From positions 434,001-498,000 of the forward strand of contig NZ_CP018906.1 of NCBI RefSeq assembly GCF_000785105.2: DNA of 64,000 nucleotides, written 5' to 3'. Under the pieces are notes generated by a model that saw only the letters and a program-made list of their open reading frames with translations, ran no database searches and had not been told where the DNA came from. The translations under genes and the position numbers were made by a program. The stretch is from Lentilactobacillus curieae. GTDB taxonomy: Bacteria; Bacillota; Bacilli; Lactobacillales; Lactobacillaceae. Below are positions 55,770 through 64,000 of the stretch, in pieces (position 1 is the stretch's first letter; every line of letters begins with the position of its first letter).

Positions 55770-56456
55770 CTATTTGTTATCTGTCAAAATCCGAAAATAC
55801 TTTTTGCCATACAAAATCTTCTGGTCTTTAACTAACTCTGACACCATCTGACTGGTTGTTTCCCTTGTAGTTCCACTGATTTTCGATAATTCAATCAGTG
55901 TCGTTGGATAAGGTATCAAGATCGTGCCATCCGGTTGTTTCTCACCAATCTGCTCTCCCAAAAACTCGACGGCGCTTTCCACTCGCTTTTTGGCACTGGT
56001 AGTTACCATCTTTCGCAACTGAATTTCAGTTGTGTTAATGATACGTCCCATTTCCTTGATCACGGAAACCATCATGTCGGGATTCTTCTTCAACAGTTTT
56101 TCAAACAGCTGCATTGGCATAATTGCCAACTTAACCTCTGACATTGTTTCAGCACTATAACTATAGTTCTCGCCAGAAAACAAACCGATAAATGGGAACG
56201 TCTTACCTTCCTTGATGTAAAAGTAAAGTTTCTCATCGCCATTTTCGTCATAGTGTAGTGACTTTACGATACCGGAAATAATCAAATAAAAATTATTGCG
56301 GGGGTCACCCTGGTCATAAAGAACCTGGCCACGGTGATATTCCTTTATCGTAATTGCGTTCACAAGCTCATCCATATCCCGCTCGCTCATTCCCGCGAAC
56401 TCTGGATGATGTTTAATTTTGAGTAAGCATTCTGTATAGTCATTTTTATCTATCAT
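55770..56456 (-). CDS. Crp/Fnr-family regulator of the arc cluster (ArcR-type)
   Basis: 228 residues: cyclic-nucleotide-binding-like domain (about 20-130, with YDQGDPRNNFYLIISGIVK) and a C-terminal helix-turn-helix (TLIELSKISGTTRETTSQMVSEL). The Fnr iron-sulfur cysteines are absent. Its place inside the arc operon matches ArcR proteins that activate arc genes in Gram-positive bacteria. The gap to arcC is 76 bp. Confidence 0.85.
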   Translation of the reverse strand: MIDKNDYTECLLKIKHHPEFAGMSERDMDELVNAITIKEYHRGQVLYDQGDPRNNFYLIISGIVKSLHYDENGDEKLYFYIKEGKTFPFIGLFSGENYSYSAETMSEVKLAIMPMQLFEKLLKKNPDMMVSVIKEMGRIINTTEIQLRKMVTTSAKKRVESAVEFLGEQIGEKQPDGTILIPYPTTLIELSKISGTTRETTSQMVSELVKDQKILYGKKYFRILTDNK

Positions 56457-56532
56457 TTTCGGATTCCCCAGAACATTTTTATTATGTTGCTTGAAAAACT
56501 TAAGTGCAAATTATATGTCCGTAACCCCCAGA

Positions 56533-57474
56533 CTAATCCGCACTAATAATTGTTCCTGATCCATCATTGATGAACCCATCAATGTTATCAAGAGCAGTAA
56601 CCACTGCTTCACTCTTAGTTGCCTTAACAAAGTCGATTGCGGCCTGAACTTTTGGCAACATGCTTCCCTTAGCAAATTGGTCTTCATCAATGTACTTCTC
56701 TAATTCAGATACGGTAACGTGTTCCAATTTCTTTTGATCTGGTTTATTGAAGTTAACAAAGATATTTTCAACAGCAGTCAAAATGATTAATGCGTCAGCA
56801 CCAACCAATTCAGCTAATTTTTCACTAGCAAAATCCTTATCAATAACCGCTTCGCGGCCTTCTAAGTTACCATCTTTAGTGACAACTGGGATTCCACCAC
56901 CACCGACTGAAATTGGCACGATACCAGCGTCAACCAAGGTATTAACTGCTTGGGTTTCCACCACGTTGATTGGTTTTGGTGATGGAACAACCCGCCGGTA
57001 TCCACGGCCAGCATCCTCAACAAAGGTAAAGTTAGGATTCTCTGCCTTAGCCTCATCCGCTTCATCCTTTGACATGAATGGACCAATTGGCTTGGTTGGA
57101 TTAGTAAATGCAGGATCATCAGGACTAACTTCAACTTGTGTAACCACAGTAGCAACAGTTTTATCCATTCCCTTTTCCTTTAAAACCCGGTTCATGGCAT
57201 TTTGCATCCAGTAACCAATGCTTCCTTGAGTCATCGCAACGGCTGTATCCAAAGGCATTTCTGGGTTTTCTGGAGTACTACCCCCAGCTTGTTGAAGTAA
57301 CAAGTTACCCACTTGAGGACCATTCCCGTGAGAAATGATCAGTTGGTCTCCGTTTTCGATAAACTTAACTAAATGTTGAGCGGTATCTAAAAGTGCTTTT
57401 TGTTGGGCACTGGCTGAGGCATCCTTTGATAGAATGGCGTTACCACCTAGTGCAACTACGATTTTTCTTCCCAT
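56533..57474 (-). CDS. arcC: carbamate kinase
   Basis: 313 residues starting [15 protein letters not shown], with [11 protein letters not shown], the [12 protein letters not shown] segment and [10 protein letters not shown]. It makes ATP from carbamoyl phosphate, the energy-yielding last step of the pathway. Third in the operon, 101 bp after arcB. Confidence 0.95.
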   Translation of the reverse strand: MGRKIVVALGGNAILSKDASASAQQKALLDTAQHLVKFIENGDQLIISHGNGPQVGNLLLQQAGGSTPENPEMPLDTAVAMTQGSIGYWMQNAMNRVLKEKGMDKTVATVVTQVEVSPDDPAFTNPTKPIGPFMSKDEADEAKAENPNFTFVEDAGRGYRRVVPSPKPINVVETQAVNTLVDAGIVPISVGGGGIPVVTKDGNLEGREAVIDKDFASEKLAELVGADALIILTAVENIFVNFNKPDQKKLEHVTVSELEKYIDEDQFAKGSMLPKVQAAIDFVKATKSEAVVTALDNIDGFINDGSGTIISAD

Positions 57475-57575
57475 GCTGTTCTTCCTCCAAAATCAACAAT
57501 TTAAATCAAAAAGGGACGGAATTGATATCCCATCCCTTCTTTGAAGTGTCCCTCGTTAGAGGTGCACTCTTCGTA

Positions 57576-58607
57576 TTAAACCTTAGGGATGAACATGTTT
57601 CCTAAAGTTGCGGCCATCATAGCCTTAATTGAGTGCATTCTGTTTTCTGCTTCTTCGAATTGACGAGCATACTTGCTAGTGAACACTTCATCTGTAACTT
57701 CCATTTCAGTGATTCCATACTTCTTCTCAACATCTTGTCCATATTGAGTTTCAGTGTTATGGAAGGCAGGTAGGCAGTGCATGAAGATCAATTGATCATC
57801 AGGTGTGCCAGTTGCTTTAAGTGCTTCCATATTTACTTGGTATGGCTTCAAGAGGTTAACTCTTTCTTCCCAGTTATCTTCACCCATTGATACCCAAACG
57901 TCAGTATAAACGATGTTTGAACCGAGCATACCTTCTTTTACGTCATCAGTGATGAGGATCTTAGCACCTGATTTTTCAGCGAATCCACGTGCGATGCTTT
58001 GAGTTTCTTCAGTTGGGAACAAGCTCTTTGGAGCAACGATGTGAACATTGACACCAAGGATGGCACCAGTAACTAACAATGAGTTAGCAACGTTGTTACG
58101 GCCATCACCCATAAATGTAAGGGTTAAGCCCTTCAAAGTACCAAAGTTTTCCTTAACAGTCATAAAGTCAGCCAACATTTGAGTTGGGTGCCATTCATCA
58201 GTTAAACCATTCCAAACTGGAACTCCACTATCGCGGGCAAGGATTTCAGCATCGCTTTGCTTGAAACCTCTAAATTCGATTCCGTCAAACATACCTCCAA
58301 GAACCTTGGCAGTATCAGAAGTACTTTCCTTCTTACCTAATTGAATGTCATTTTGACCCAAGTATTCTGGGTGTGCACCTAGATCGATAGCTGCAGTGGT
58401 AAATGCAGAACGAGTTCTAGTTGATGACTTTTCGAAAAGTAAGGCAATGTTTTTGCCTTCAAGGTAGTGATGTGGAATCCCTGCCTTCTTTAATGCCTTC
58501 AAGTGTAGGCCTAAGTCGATTAAATATTCCAATTCTGCGGCAGTAAAGTCTTTTTCGGCCAAAACACTGCGGCCTTGGAATACGCTTTGTCTAAAATCCT
58601 TTTCCAT
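57576..58607 (-). CDS. arcB: ornithine carbamoyltransferase, catabolic
   Basis: 343 residues with the carbamoyl phosphate motif [12 protein letters not shown] (about 53-64), MHCLPAFHN and the ornithine-side segment. It splits citrulline into ornithine and carbamoyl phosphate. It lies 26 bp after arcA, which indicates the catabolic form rather than ArgF. Confidence 0.95.
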   Translation of the reverse strand: MEKDFRQSVFQGRSVLAEKDFTAAELEYLIDLGLHLKALKKAGIPHHYLEGKNIALLFEKSSTRTRSAFTTAAIDLGAHPEYLGQNDIQLGKKESTSDTAKVLGGMFDGIEFRGFKQSDAEILARDSGVPVWNGLTDEWHPTQMLADFMTVKENFGTLKGLTLTFMGDGRNNVANSLLVTGAILGVNVHIVAPKSLFPTEETQSIARGFAEKSGAKILITDDVKEGMLGSNIVYTDVWVSMGEDNWEERVNLLKPYQVNMEALKATGTPDDQLIFMHCLPAFHNTETQYGQDVEKKYGITEMEVTDEVFTSKYARQFEEAENRMHSIKAMMAATLGNMFIPKV

Positions 58608-58633
58608 TGTGGACTCTCCCTTGATTTTAAAGT

Positions 58634-59875
58634 TTATTTAGTTAAATCTTCACGAACGATTGGGCAACTCATGCAACGTGGACCCCCACGACCTCTAGAT
58701 AATTCACTTGAAATAACTTCAAGTACTTTAAGGCCATGTTGTCTCAATAACTCGTTTGAAACATAGTTACGGTTGTAGGTTACAACAACGCCTGGTGCAA
58801 TTGCCAAAGTGTTTGAGCCATCGTTCCATTGTTCACGACCAGCGATGATTGGATCACCGTTACCAGTTGGGATTAGGTCAAGATCATCTAAGTGAAGTGC
58901 ATCCTTCAAGGTTTCCTTGAGGTCTGTCTTGTGTTGGATATGAATCTCGCCTTCGCCTTGGCCAGGAGTAAGGGTGTAAGTGTCGATATGGCCACCTTCA
59001 CCTAAGATCCCTGGATGAACTGTAAATTGATCGTAGTTGATCATAGTGAACACAGTGTCTAAGTGCATCATTGCATGGTTATGAGGAATACTGATTGCGA
59101 TAACAGTGTCGTAGTTACTGTCTTTAAACAGGTTACGAGCGATATCTTCAATCGCATCAGCTGAAGTTCTTTGTGAAACCCCAATTGCCATAACGTGGTC
59201 GTTTAAGACTAATTCGTCCCCACCCTCGATACGAGTGCTGTGGTTACGATCACGCCATACGTGAACACCTTGGTTAGCAAACCGTGGATGATGTTCAATA
59301 ATGATTTGGTTAAACAATGATTCTCGTTGACGAGCAGCGAAAGTCATATGATTAATACTCAAACCTTCCCCTATACATGCTGAAGGATCACGAGTGAAGT
59401 AGAGGTTAGGCATTGGATCCATGTAGAATTCATAGTCCCCGTCTTCGGCCATGCTTTGTAAATCAGTTGGCACAAAGTCTATTTCATTCTTGCGAATACC
59501 TTCCATGATCTTGTTGACCATGTCTTGGTTATTCATGCTAGCAAGATATTCTTTCAAAGCATCATGGGTTGCCCCAGTTGCGTATCCAGATTCTGTTAAC
59601 ATCTGTTCCAAAAACTTGTCTTTTAATTCGGCCCCGCCAGCATCTAATGCTTCTGCAGCGAGCTTTTCAAGGTAAAGAACTTCTACTCCGTTATCACGAA
59701 GTGTGTTTGCAAAGTAGTCATGTTCTTCCTGTGCCTTAGGTAAATATGGTATGTCATCGAACAAAAGTCTTGGCATCATATCAGGGGTGAAGTTTTCAAT
59801 TTCATGTCCTGGTCGTTTAAGCAAAACTGTCTTTAACTTACCGATTTCCGAAAAGTTGTGAATTGGACTTGTCAT
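58634..59875 (-). CDS. arcA: arginine deiminase
   Basis: 413 residues. The catalytic cysteine lies in [12 protein letters not shown] near the C-terminus, with the Asp/His residues in [13 protein letters not shown] and HLDTVFTMI. It converts arginine to citrulline and ammonia, giving acid resistance. GGAGG lies before the ATG. First gene of the operon; its upstream region carries a catabolite-response element and ARG boxes. Confidence 0.96.
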   Translation of the reverse strand: MTSPIHNFSEIGKLKTVLLKRPGHEIENFTPDMMPRLLFDDIPYLPKAQEEHDYFANTLRDNGVEVLYLEKLAAEALDAGGAELKDKFLEQMLTESGYATGATHDALKEYLASMNNQDMVNKIMEGIRKNEIDFVPTDLQSMAEDGDYEFYMDPMPNLYFTRDPSACIGEGLSINHMTFAARQRESLFNQIIIEHHPRFANQGVHVWRDRNHSTRIEGGDELVLNDHVMAIGVSQRTSADAIEDIARNLFKDSNYDTVIAISIPHNHAMMHLDTVFTMINYDQFTVHPGILGEGGHIDTYTLTPGQGEGEIHIQHKTDLKETLKDALHLDDLDLIPTGNGDPIIAGREQWNDGSNTLAIAPGVVVTYNRNYVSNELLRQHGLKVLEVISSELSRGRGGPRCMSCPIVREDLTK

Positions 59876-59924
59876 ATTACTGCCTCCTGTTCCTTTCTTA
59901 ATACAACCACATCATAATTCTTTC

Positions 59925-59938
59925 TGAAACCGCTATCA
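59925..59938. promoter_or_regulatory. cre site (CcpA) upstream of arcA
   Basis: TGAAACCGCTATCA matches the consensus TGWNANCGNTNWCA at every position. It lies about 50 bp before the arcA start, downstream of the likely promoter, so CcpA bound there would block elongation in sugar-rich medium. Confidence 0.8.
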
Positions 59939-60009
59939 AGAAATAACTCTCAGACAAAACGAGAGATTTCTAACAAAATTAAGTGTAATCGTATATTTGG
60001 CATTCTATA

Positions 60010-60054
60010 TGACAAATAATTCACAATCAATAAATATGCTCGATAATTATTCAC
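60010..60054. promoter_or_regulatory. two ARG boxes upstream of arcA
   Basis: TGACAAATAATTCACA (60010-60025) and a second box with ATAATTATTCACA (60037-60054), 12 bp apart, resemble ArgR/AhrC sites (TNTGAATWWWWATTCANW on the reverse strand). The argR gene lies just upstream, so arginine-dependent control is likely. Confidence 0.6.
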
Positions 60055-60059
60055 AAAAA

Positions 60060-60198
60060 ATATTTTAAATTAGAAAATAAATTTTTGATTAGATTTAAAA
60101 ATAGCAATCCAACAGGTGGTTAAGCGATTACACGGCCATCGTTATCTAATAGAGTTGGGTTATTTATACCCTCCGTTTAAATTTATTCAAAAAATAAT
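60060..60198. other. A+T-rich spacer between arcA and argR
   Basis: No gene or clear motif is seen in this stretch. Confidence 0.5.
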
Positions 60199-60199
60199 C

Positions 60200-60238
60200 A
60201 CAAAAAAAGTGCCGTTTCTTCATAGAAACGGCATTTTT
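60200..60238 (-). terminator. terminator after argR
   Basis: Stem GTGCCGTTTC/GAAACGGCA with a six-base loop, T-rich on both ends, between argR and the arc promoter. Confidence 0.85.
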
Positions 60239-60285
60239 CACGTACTTACTTTTTTACTATTCAGAATAGAATGTATGATTTTCGA

Positions 60286-60768
60286 CTATTCTTCGCTAAC
60301 AGAGACCATCAAATCAGGGTTTACGTGTTTCATAAAGAAATCATGAACCTCTGTTGCAGCCTGCTTGCTTGGACAAAAGGTAACGATTGTATCATAACCA
60401 GCAAGTGTCCCAGTCACATTATCTAAGCGCAAGTCATCAATAACTGCAGATAAAGGGTTGGCATAACTTGGTTGCGTATGGATCACATTAACAAATTCAA
60501 TCTGTTTAACATCAGTCACTGAATTATTGATCATCCGATTAAGGCGTTCCAGTTCGTTTTGGTTCCCAGACTTAAAGATCATGTATCGAGCATTACCTGA
60601 ACTATCTGGTTGCTTTACAATCTGCATCTCACGGATATCTCTTGATAACGTGGCTTGAGTAACACTGATGCCAGTGTCTTTAAGCTTACTCATCAATTCC
60701 TCTTGAGTCGTAATGGTAAATTGATTGATGATCTGCTCAATTTTTGCTTGGCGTGATTCTTTCTTCAT
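60286..60768 (-). CDS. argR: arginine repressor ArgR/AhrC family
   Basis: 160 residues from ATG 60768 (GGAGG eight bases upstream). The N-terminal winged helix-turn-helix (IEQIINQFTITTQEELMSKLKDTGISVTQATLSRDIREM, about 8-48) and the C-terminal arginine-binding domain (GYDTIVTFCPSKQAATEV) are complete. It senses arginine as a hexamer and probably controls arcABCD through the boxes at 60010-60054. Lactobacilli often have two ArgR proteins that act together; this is the arc-linked one. Confidence 0.92.
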   Translation of the reverse strand: MKKESRQAKIEQIINQFTITTQEELMSKLKDTGISVTQATLSRDIREMQIVKQPDSSGNARYMIFKSGNQNELERLNRMINNSVTDVKQIEFVNVIHTQPSYANPLSAVIDDLRLDNVTGTLAGYDTIVTFCPSKQAATEVHDFFMKHVNPDLMVSVSEE

Positions 60769-60912
60769 TGAAAATGCCTCCAACTATTAAGTTTGTTTAT
60801 ATTATTTGTTTAAAAAAAGCAATTCGATAATTTTATATGAATAACCTTACCAACAAATGATAAAACAAACTGGCGACGATTACCACAAAGCAATCGTAAA
60901 TTTCATCAGGCT

Positions 60913-63210
60913 CTAATATTTAATCACTTGATTAGGGCTCTCCCTAGTTAGTTCGCACTCTGCTCCAGCAATTATCATCGTTGTCCCCGTACCGCTTAAC
61001 AGGCTAACTCGGACCTCGTGCTCATAGATTGCAAATATATACTCGCTATTATAGAGAAAGATTCTAAACTTCACACTATTCCACTGTGAAGGTAATTTAG
61101 GGTACATCGAGAACGTTTCTGCATTATTAACCACCCCAGCAAATCCATAAAAGATTCCTTCCCATGCAGCTCCCAAACTTCCCGCATGAATTCCATTTGA
61201 AGTATTGTGATGAGAGTTTTGAATATCAGTCTCAATTGCTTGTGCAAAGAAGCTATACGCTTGTTTCTCTTTGCCAATCCTAGCCGCTGCAATCGCAAAG
61301 ATGGCCTTTGATAGACTCGAGTCATGGGTCGTGATTGGCTCATAAAAATCAAAGTCTCGGGTTAATTCCTCATCACTGTATCCCTTTGGAAATAGGATAT
61401 CAGCCAATATGGTATCAGCTTGCTTATTAACCTGGCTCCGATACAACATTAGCGGATGATAGTGTAGTAGTAGTGGAAAATCACTAGTATCGATATGACT
61501 GAGGTTAATTTTGTTCATCTTATCAAAGTTTTGATACTGTAATTTGACGTTATTTTCCTTATCAAATGGTAAGTACATTAAATCGGCAGCTTCTTTGATC
61601 TCTGCCAATTCCTGTTTGGATAAGCTAAGCCGTTTTGATAGGTCAGTATTTTCAAACCGTTTTGCATACTTCTCAACCATTCTCAAATTAAACTTAACCA
61701 TCTTGTTTGTATAGTAATTATTATCAACAATCGCGCTATACTCATCAGGACCAGTTACCCGATTGATAACAAACCGACGTTCGCCATCAATTTCGGTAAA
61801 TTTTCCCCATTCCATGTAAAAGCGGGCCGTTTCAACAATGATTTCATAACCATAGTCAGCTAAAAAGTCATCATCACCAGTGACTTCATAATACTGTTCG
61901 ATTGCATATGCAATGTCCGCATTAATATGAATCTGAGCCGTTCCGGCTGGCCAATAGGCACTAGCTTCATAACCATTGATTGTTCGCCAAGCATACATAG
62001 CACCACGATTAAATCCAAATTGAGTGGCTTGCCGTTGCGCTTGCTTAAGAGTTTGGTAACGATACATCAGAATTTTTTTAGCAAGTTCTGGGTTCGTGTA
62101 AATAAAGAACGGTAACATAAAAATTTCAGTATCCCAGAAGTAATGACCACCATAACCACTTCCAGACAGCCCCTTTGCCGGAATACTTGTGTGCGCATTA
62201 CGTCCAGCCGACTGATGCAGCTCAAATAAGTTAAACCGCAAACTTAACTGAACTTGTGGATCACCATCAATCTCCACATCACTGTGAAGCCAAAACGTTT
62301 GCCATACTTGAGCAGATGCCATTAGTTCTGCTTTAAAACTAGTATGCCGAATATGTTCATTTAGTTTTGCAAGGTATTGGTCCGCGTACATCTGGGCATT
62401 TACCAATGGATGAACATCACCAATGGAGAATAGAAATTCAAACTCTTTTTGTGAGCCCTTTTTGGCATGATACTTAGCATGGTAGCCCCAATGATTATTT
62501 TCGTCTTTGTAATACTCCAGCTTAAAGCCCTTACCATTATACGTAAGGATTGCCCCCTGCTGGCTCTTATACGTAGTAATCAAGTAGCTGGGTTGGTCAT
62601 ATCCTTCAAGAAAATCAAGCTGCAGGTGTCCTTCTGATTCATTAACCCGGACATCTGAAACAGTCGAACTAGTAGCCTGATTGATGTAACTATGCATTTT
62701 GATGACTTCAATATCATCATCAAAGTTAACCGGCACAACCCCATATTTAATTCCATAAACATTGTCAGACGCAAGACTGCTAAAGCTCTCAACAACTAGG
62801 TTAAATATTTTGCCCTCGGGAGTTGTTACGCTAAATATTTCGTGGAGTAACCCCGTTTGCATGTCCAGGTTCTTATCAACAGTTTCTGACTTGAAGAAGT
62901 CTACGGAAGAATTCTCATCCCCAACTTTAATTCTGATGTACCGCGGATCAAATAATCGGTTGATTACCTGATCATTCTCAGGATATCCAGTATATTTTTC
63001 CCCATACTCAATTGGGTAATAGTCGTAAAATCCGTTAACAAATAGCCCTGGTGTCCCCACATAGTTCGGATTGTTTCCTTGAAGCGGGTTAGAGTCTCTG
63101 ACCCCAATGTGTCCATTTGCCACATTAAATATAGTTTCTAGATATAATTGATCTTTTGACTTGAGATTTTGTAAATGGATTTGAAAATCTGGCCGTTGTT
63201 CAATTCGCAT
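60913..63210 (-). CDS. mapA: GH65 disaccharide phosphorylase, probably maltose phosphorylase
   Basis: 765 residues, the usual length. The catalytic acid Glu is in VTGPDEYSAIVDNNYYTN (about residue 487), the substrate region is GLSGSGYGGHYFWDTE, and the phosphate-binding block is HNTSNGIHAGSLGAAWEG. Maltose phosphorylase splits maltose with phosphate to beta-glucose 1-phosphate and glucose. Trehalose, kojibiose and nigerose phosphorylases share the fold, so substrate is inferred from lactobacillus usage. No beta-phosphoglucomutase (pgmB) or transporter gene is adjacent. Confidence 0.85.
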   Translation of the reverse strand: MRIEQRPDFQIHLQNLKSKDQLYLETIFNVANGHIGVRDSNPLQGNNPNYVGTPGLFVNGFYDYYPIEYGEKYTGYPENDQVINRLFDPRYIRIKVGDENSSVDFFKSETVDKNLDMQTGLLHEIFSVTTPEGKIFNLVVESFSSLASDNVYGIKYGVVPVNFDDDIEVIKMHSYINQATSSTVSDVRVNESEGHLQLDFLEGYDQPSYLITTYKSQQGAILTYNGKGFKLEYYKDENNHWGYHAKYHAKKGSQKEFEFLFSIGDVHPLVNAQMYADQYLAKLNEHIRHTSFKAELMASAQVWQTFWLHSDVEIDGDPQVQLSLRFNLFELHQSAGRNAHTSIPAKGLSGSGYGGHYFWDTEIFMLPFFIYTNPELAKKILMYRYQTLKQAQRQATQFGFNRGAMYAWRTINGYEASAYWPAGTAQIHINADIAYAIEQYYEVTGDDDFLADYGYEIIVETARFYMEWGKFTEIDGERRFVINRVTGPDEYSAIVDNNYYTNKMVKFNLRMVEKYAKRFENTDLSKRLSLSKQELAEIKEAADLMYLPFDKENNVKLQYQNFDKMNKINLSHIDTSDFPLLLHYHPLMLYRSQVNKQADTILADILFPKGYSDEELTRDFDFYEPITTHDSSLSKAIFAIAAARIGKEKQAYSFFAQAIETDIQNSHHNTSNGIHAGSLGAAWEGIFYGFAGVVNNAETFSMYPKLPSQWNSVKFRIFLYNSEYIFAIYEHEVRVSLLSGTGTTMIIAGAECELTRESPNQVIKY

Positions 63211-63265
63211 TTCAATTCTCCTATTAGCTAATTGTTTTATTAACTATTAAGGTAATTAAAACCAC

Positions 63266-63299
63266 AAAAAAAAGCAATCATTTGAGATTGCTTTTAAGT
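63266..63299 (-). terminator. terminator after rpsN
   Basis: Stem AAAAGCAATC/GATTGCTTTT is followed by T-run on the minus strand, between rpsN and the GH65 gene. Confidence 0.85.
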
Positions 63300-63310
63300 A
63301 AAACGCTATA

Positions 63311-63580
63311 TTACCAACTAGCCTTTTTAACACCAGGTAATTTACCCTCGTGTGCCAACTTTCTAAAGTTGAGTCGTGACATGTGGAACTTACGCATATA
63401 TGCGTGTGGACGGCCGTCGATTTCGTCACGACGGTGGATTCTTGTAGGTGAGGCGTTTCTTGGCAGCTTACTTAGAGCTGCGTAATCGCCCTTAGCCTTG
63501 AGTTCACGGCGTAAGTCAGCGTATTTTGCCACTGTTCTTTCGATTTTTAATTCTTTTTGGATCTTTGATGTTTTTGCGAT
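63311..63580 (-). CDS. rpsN: 30S ribosomal protein S14, zinc-free (C-minus) form, AUC start
   Basis: 89 residues, exactly the family length, if translation starts at ATC 63580-63578. The codons after it read [15 protein letters not shown], the expected S14 N-terminus, and an in-frame TAG lies three codons upstream, so no ATG, GTG or TTG can serve except an internal GTG that removes 16 residues. AAGG lies nine bases upstream of the ATC. The protein has [27 protein letters not shown] and no Cys pairs, so it is the form that replaces the zinc-binding S14 when zinc is scarce. An ATG-to-ATC sequencing error cannot be excluded. Confidence 0.85.
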   Translation of the reverse strand: MAKTSKIQKELKIERTVAKYADLRRELKAKGDYAALSKLPRNASPTRIHRRDEIDGRPHAYMRKFHMSRLNFRKLAHEGKLPGVKKASW

Positions 63581-63600
63581 AAGACGCTACCTTCTCTCTC

Positions 63601-63650
63601 AAATAGTATTAATTACCATTTAAATATACCATTAACTTATTTTTTGTCAA
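63601..63650 (-). promoter_or_regulatory. rpsN promoter with Zur-like operator
   Basis: On the minus strand TTGACA (63650-63645), a 16-bp spacer and TATATT (63628-63623) form a strong promoter. The 21-bp dyad at 63621-63601 (AAATGGTAAT, centre T, AATACTATTT) overlaps the start of transcription. It matches 16 of 18 defined positions or nearly so of the Gram-positive Zur consensus AATCGTAATNATTACGATT, so zinc-dependent repression is likely. Confidence 0.6.
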
Positions 63651-63853
63651 CAAAATTTAAAGTAATGAAACCGCCCATCCCCTTTACTAACCCGTTTTTA
63701 ATGGGTATAATTAACTTGTTTTTCACTTGGGACATACACTGTATTCACGGGCATAGGAAATGCGTCGAGTTAGCTGATGCTATATAATGTGTGTAATGAA
63801 TACGCCAGTTTTTATAACCTCAAAGAAATTTTTTCTAAAGGAGAAATTAAAGT

Positions 63854-64000
63854 ATGAACAGTAAGCTACTTTCATTTCTGGAAGAGATCAAAGCCCAAGG
63901 AAATATGTCAAAGGCTGCTCAGTCTTTATTTGTGACCCAGCCTTACATTAGTAGAGTTATCAAAAATGCGGAGGACAATTTCGGTGTTAAATTAATCGAC
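63854..64000 (+). CDS. LysR-family transcriptional regulator, N-terminal part
   Basis: Only the first 49 codons are in the window. The helix-turn-helix is clear: LLSFLEEIKAQGNMSKAAQSLF, then VTQPYISRVIKNAEDNFGVKLID. AAAGGAG lies nine bases before the ATG, and TATAAT at 63783-63788 is a possible -10 box. The target genes lie outside the window. Confidence 0.85.
   Translation, partial: MNSKLLSFLEEIKAQGNMSKAAQSLFVTQPYISRVIKNAEDNFGVKLID

Overview
This window looks like chromosomal DNA from a member of the Lactobacillaceae. It is A+T-rich and carries a single-operon arginine deiminase pathway, a GH65 disaccharide phosphorylase, a penicillin V acylase/bile salt hydrolase-type enzyme, YhgE/Pip membrane proteins, LysM and NlpC/P60 wall enzymes, LtaS, RNase Y and T-box leaders. 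I cannot name the genus from sequence alone. I see no prophage, insertion sequence, CRISPR array, tRNA or rRNA gene.

Layout. 1-470: a gene-free stretch with a series of C-rich-loop hairpins and two rho-independent terminators, then an Rgg-type regulator. 1.4-4.4 kb: an MMPL transporter divergent from its probable TetR regulator. 4.6-5.9 kb: a PanE-type 2-oxoacid reductase behind a T-box leader. 6.0-9.8 kb: purB, divergent from purA-guaC. 9.9-15.0 kb: two YhgE/Pip proteins and a secreted SH3-like/helical protein. 15.1-22.7 kb: an oligopeptide ABC transporter operon oppDFBCA with a second oppA. 22.7-23.4 kb: repeat-rich intergenic DNA, then a LysM wall protein. 24.2-25.9 kb: an NhaC-family transporter behind a second T-box. 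25.9-36.8 kb: acetyltransferases, TerC-trxA, an Ntn-hydrolase, a large MMPL protein, NlpC/P60, a phosphatase, LtaS and a potassium channel. 37-39.4 kb: a frameshifted gene, a CAP-domain secreted protein, a small helix-turn-helix protein and a frataxin-like protein. 39.4-39.8 kb: a second copy of the repeat family. 39.8-53.6 kb: FNR-PrsW, a nucleoside hydrolase, a HAD phosphatase, an Spx paralogue without CxxC, NhaP, a 5'-nucleotidase, a rhodanese-CstR pair, RNase Y, an alpha/beta hydrolase, an XRE/methyltransferase-like pair and Ogt. 54.3-60.8 kb: argR and arcABC-crp-arcD. 60.9-64 kb: a GH65 phosphorylase, a zinc-free S14 gene and the start of a LysR gene.

How the parts work together. Peptide uptake (opp), arginine catabolism (arc), amino-acid transport under T-box control and purine interconversion form a nutrient-scavenging set. 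Cell-envelope genes (ltaS, LysM, NlpC/P60, CAP, MMPL, YhgE, PrsW) are scattered between them. The most unusual signals are the C-rich hairpin series at 60-368; a structured repeat family that frames terminators directly after stop codons (22.9-23.4 and 39.45-39.76 kb); an S14 gene whose only family-length start is AUC, under a Zur-like box; and a rhodanese-CstR operon with a perfect 20-bp operator inside its promoter. All functions are inferred from sequence read by eye; no database search was run.
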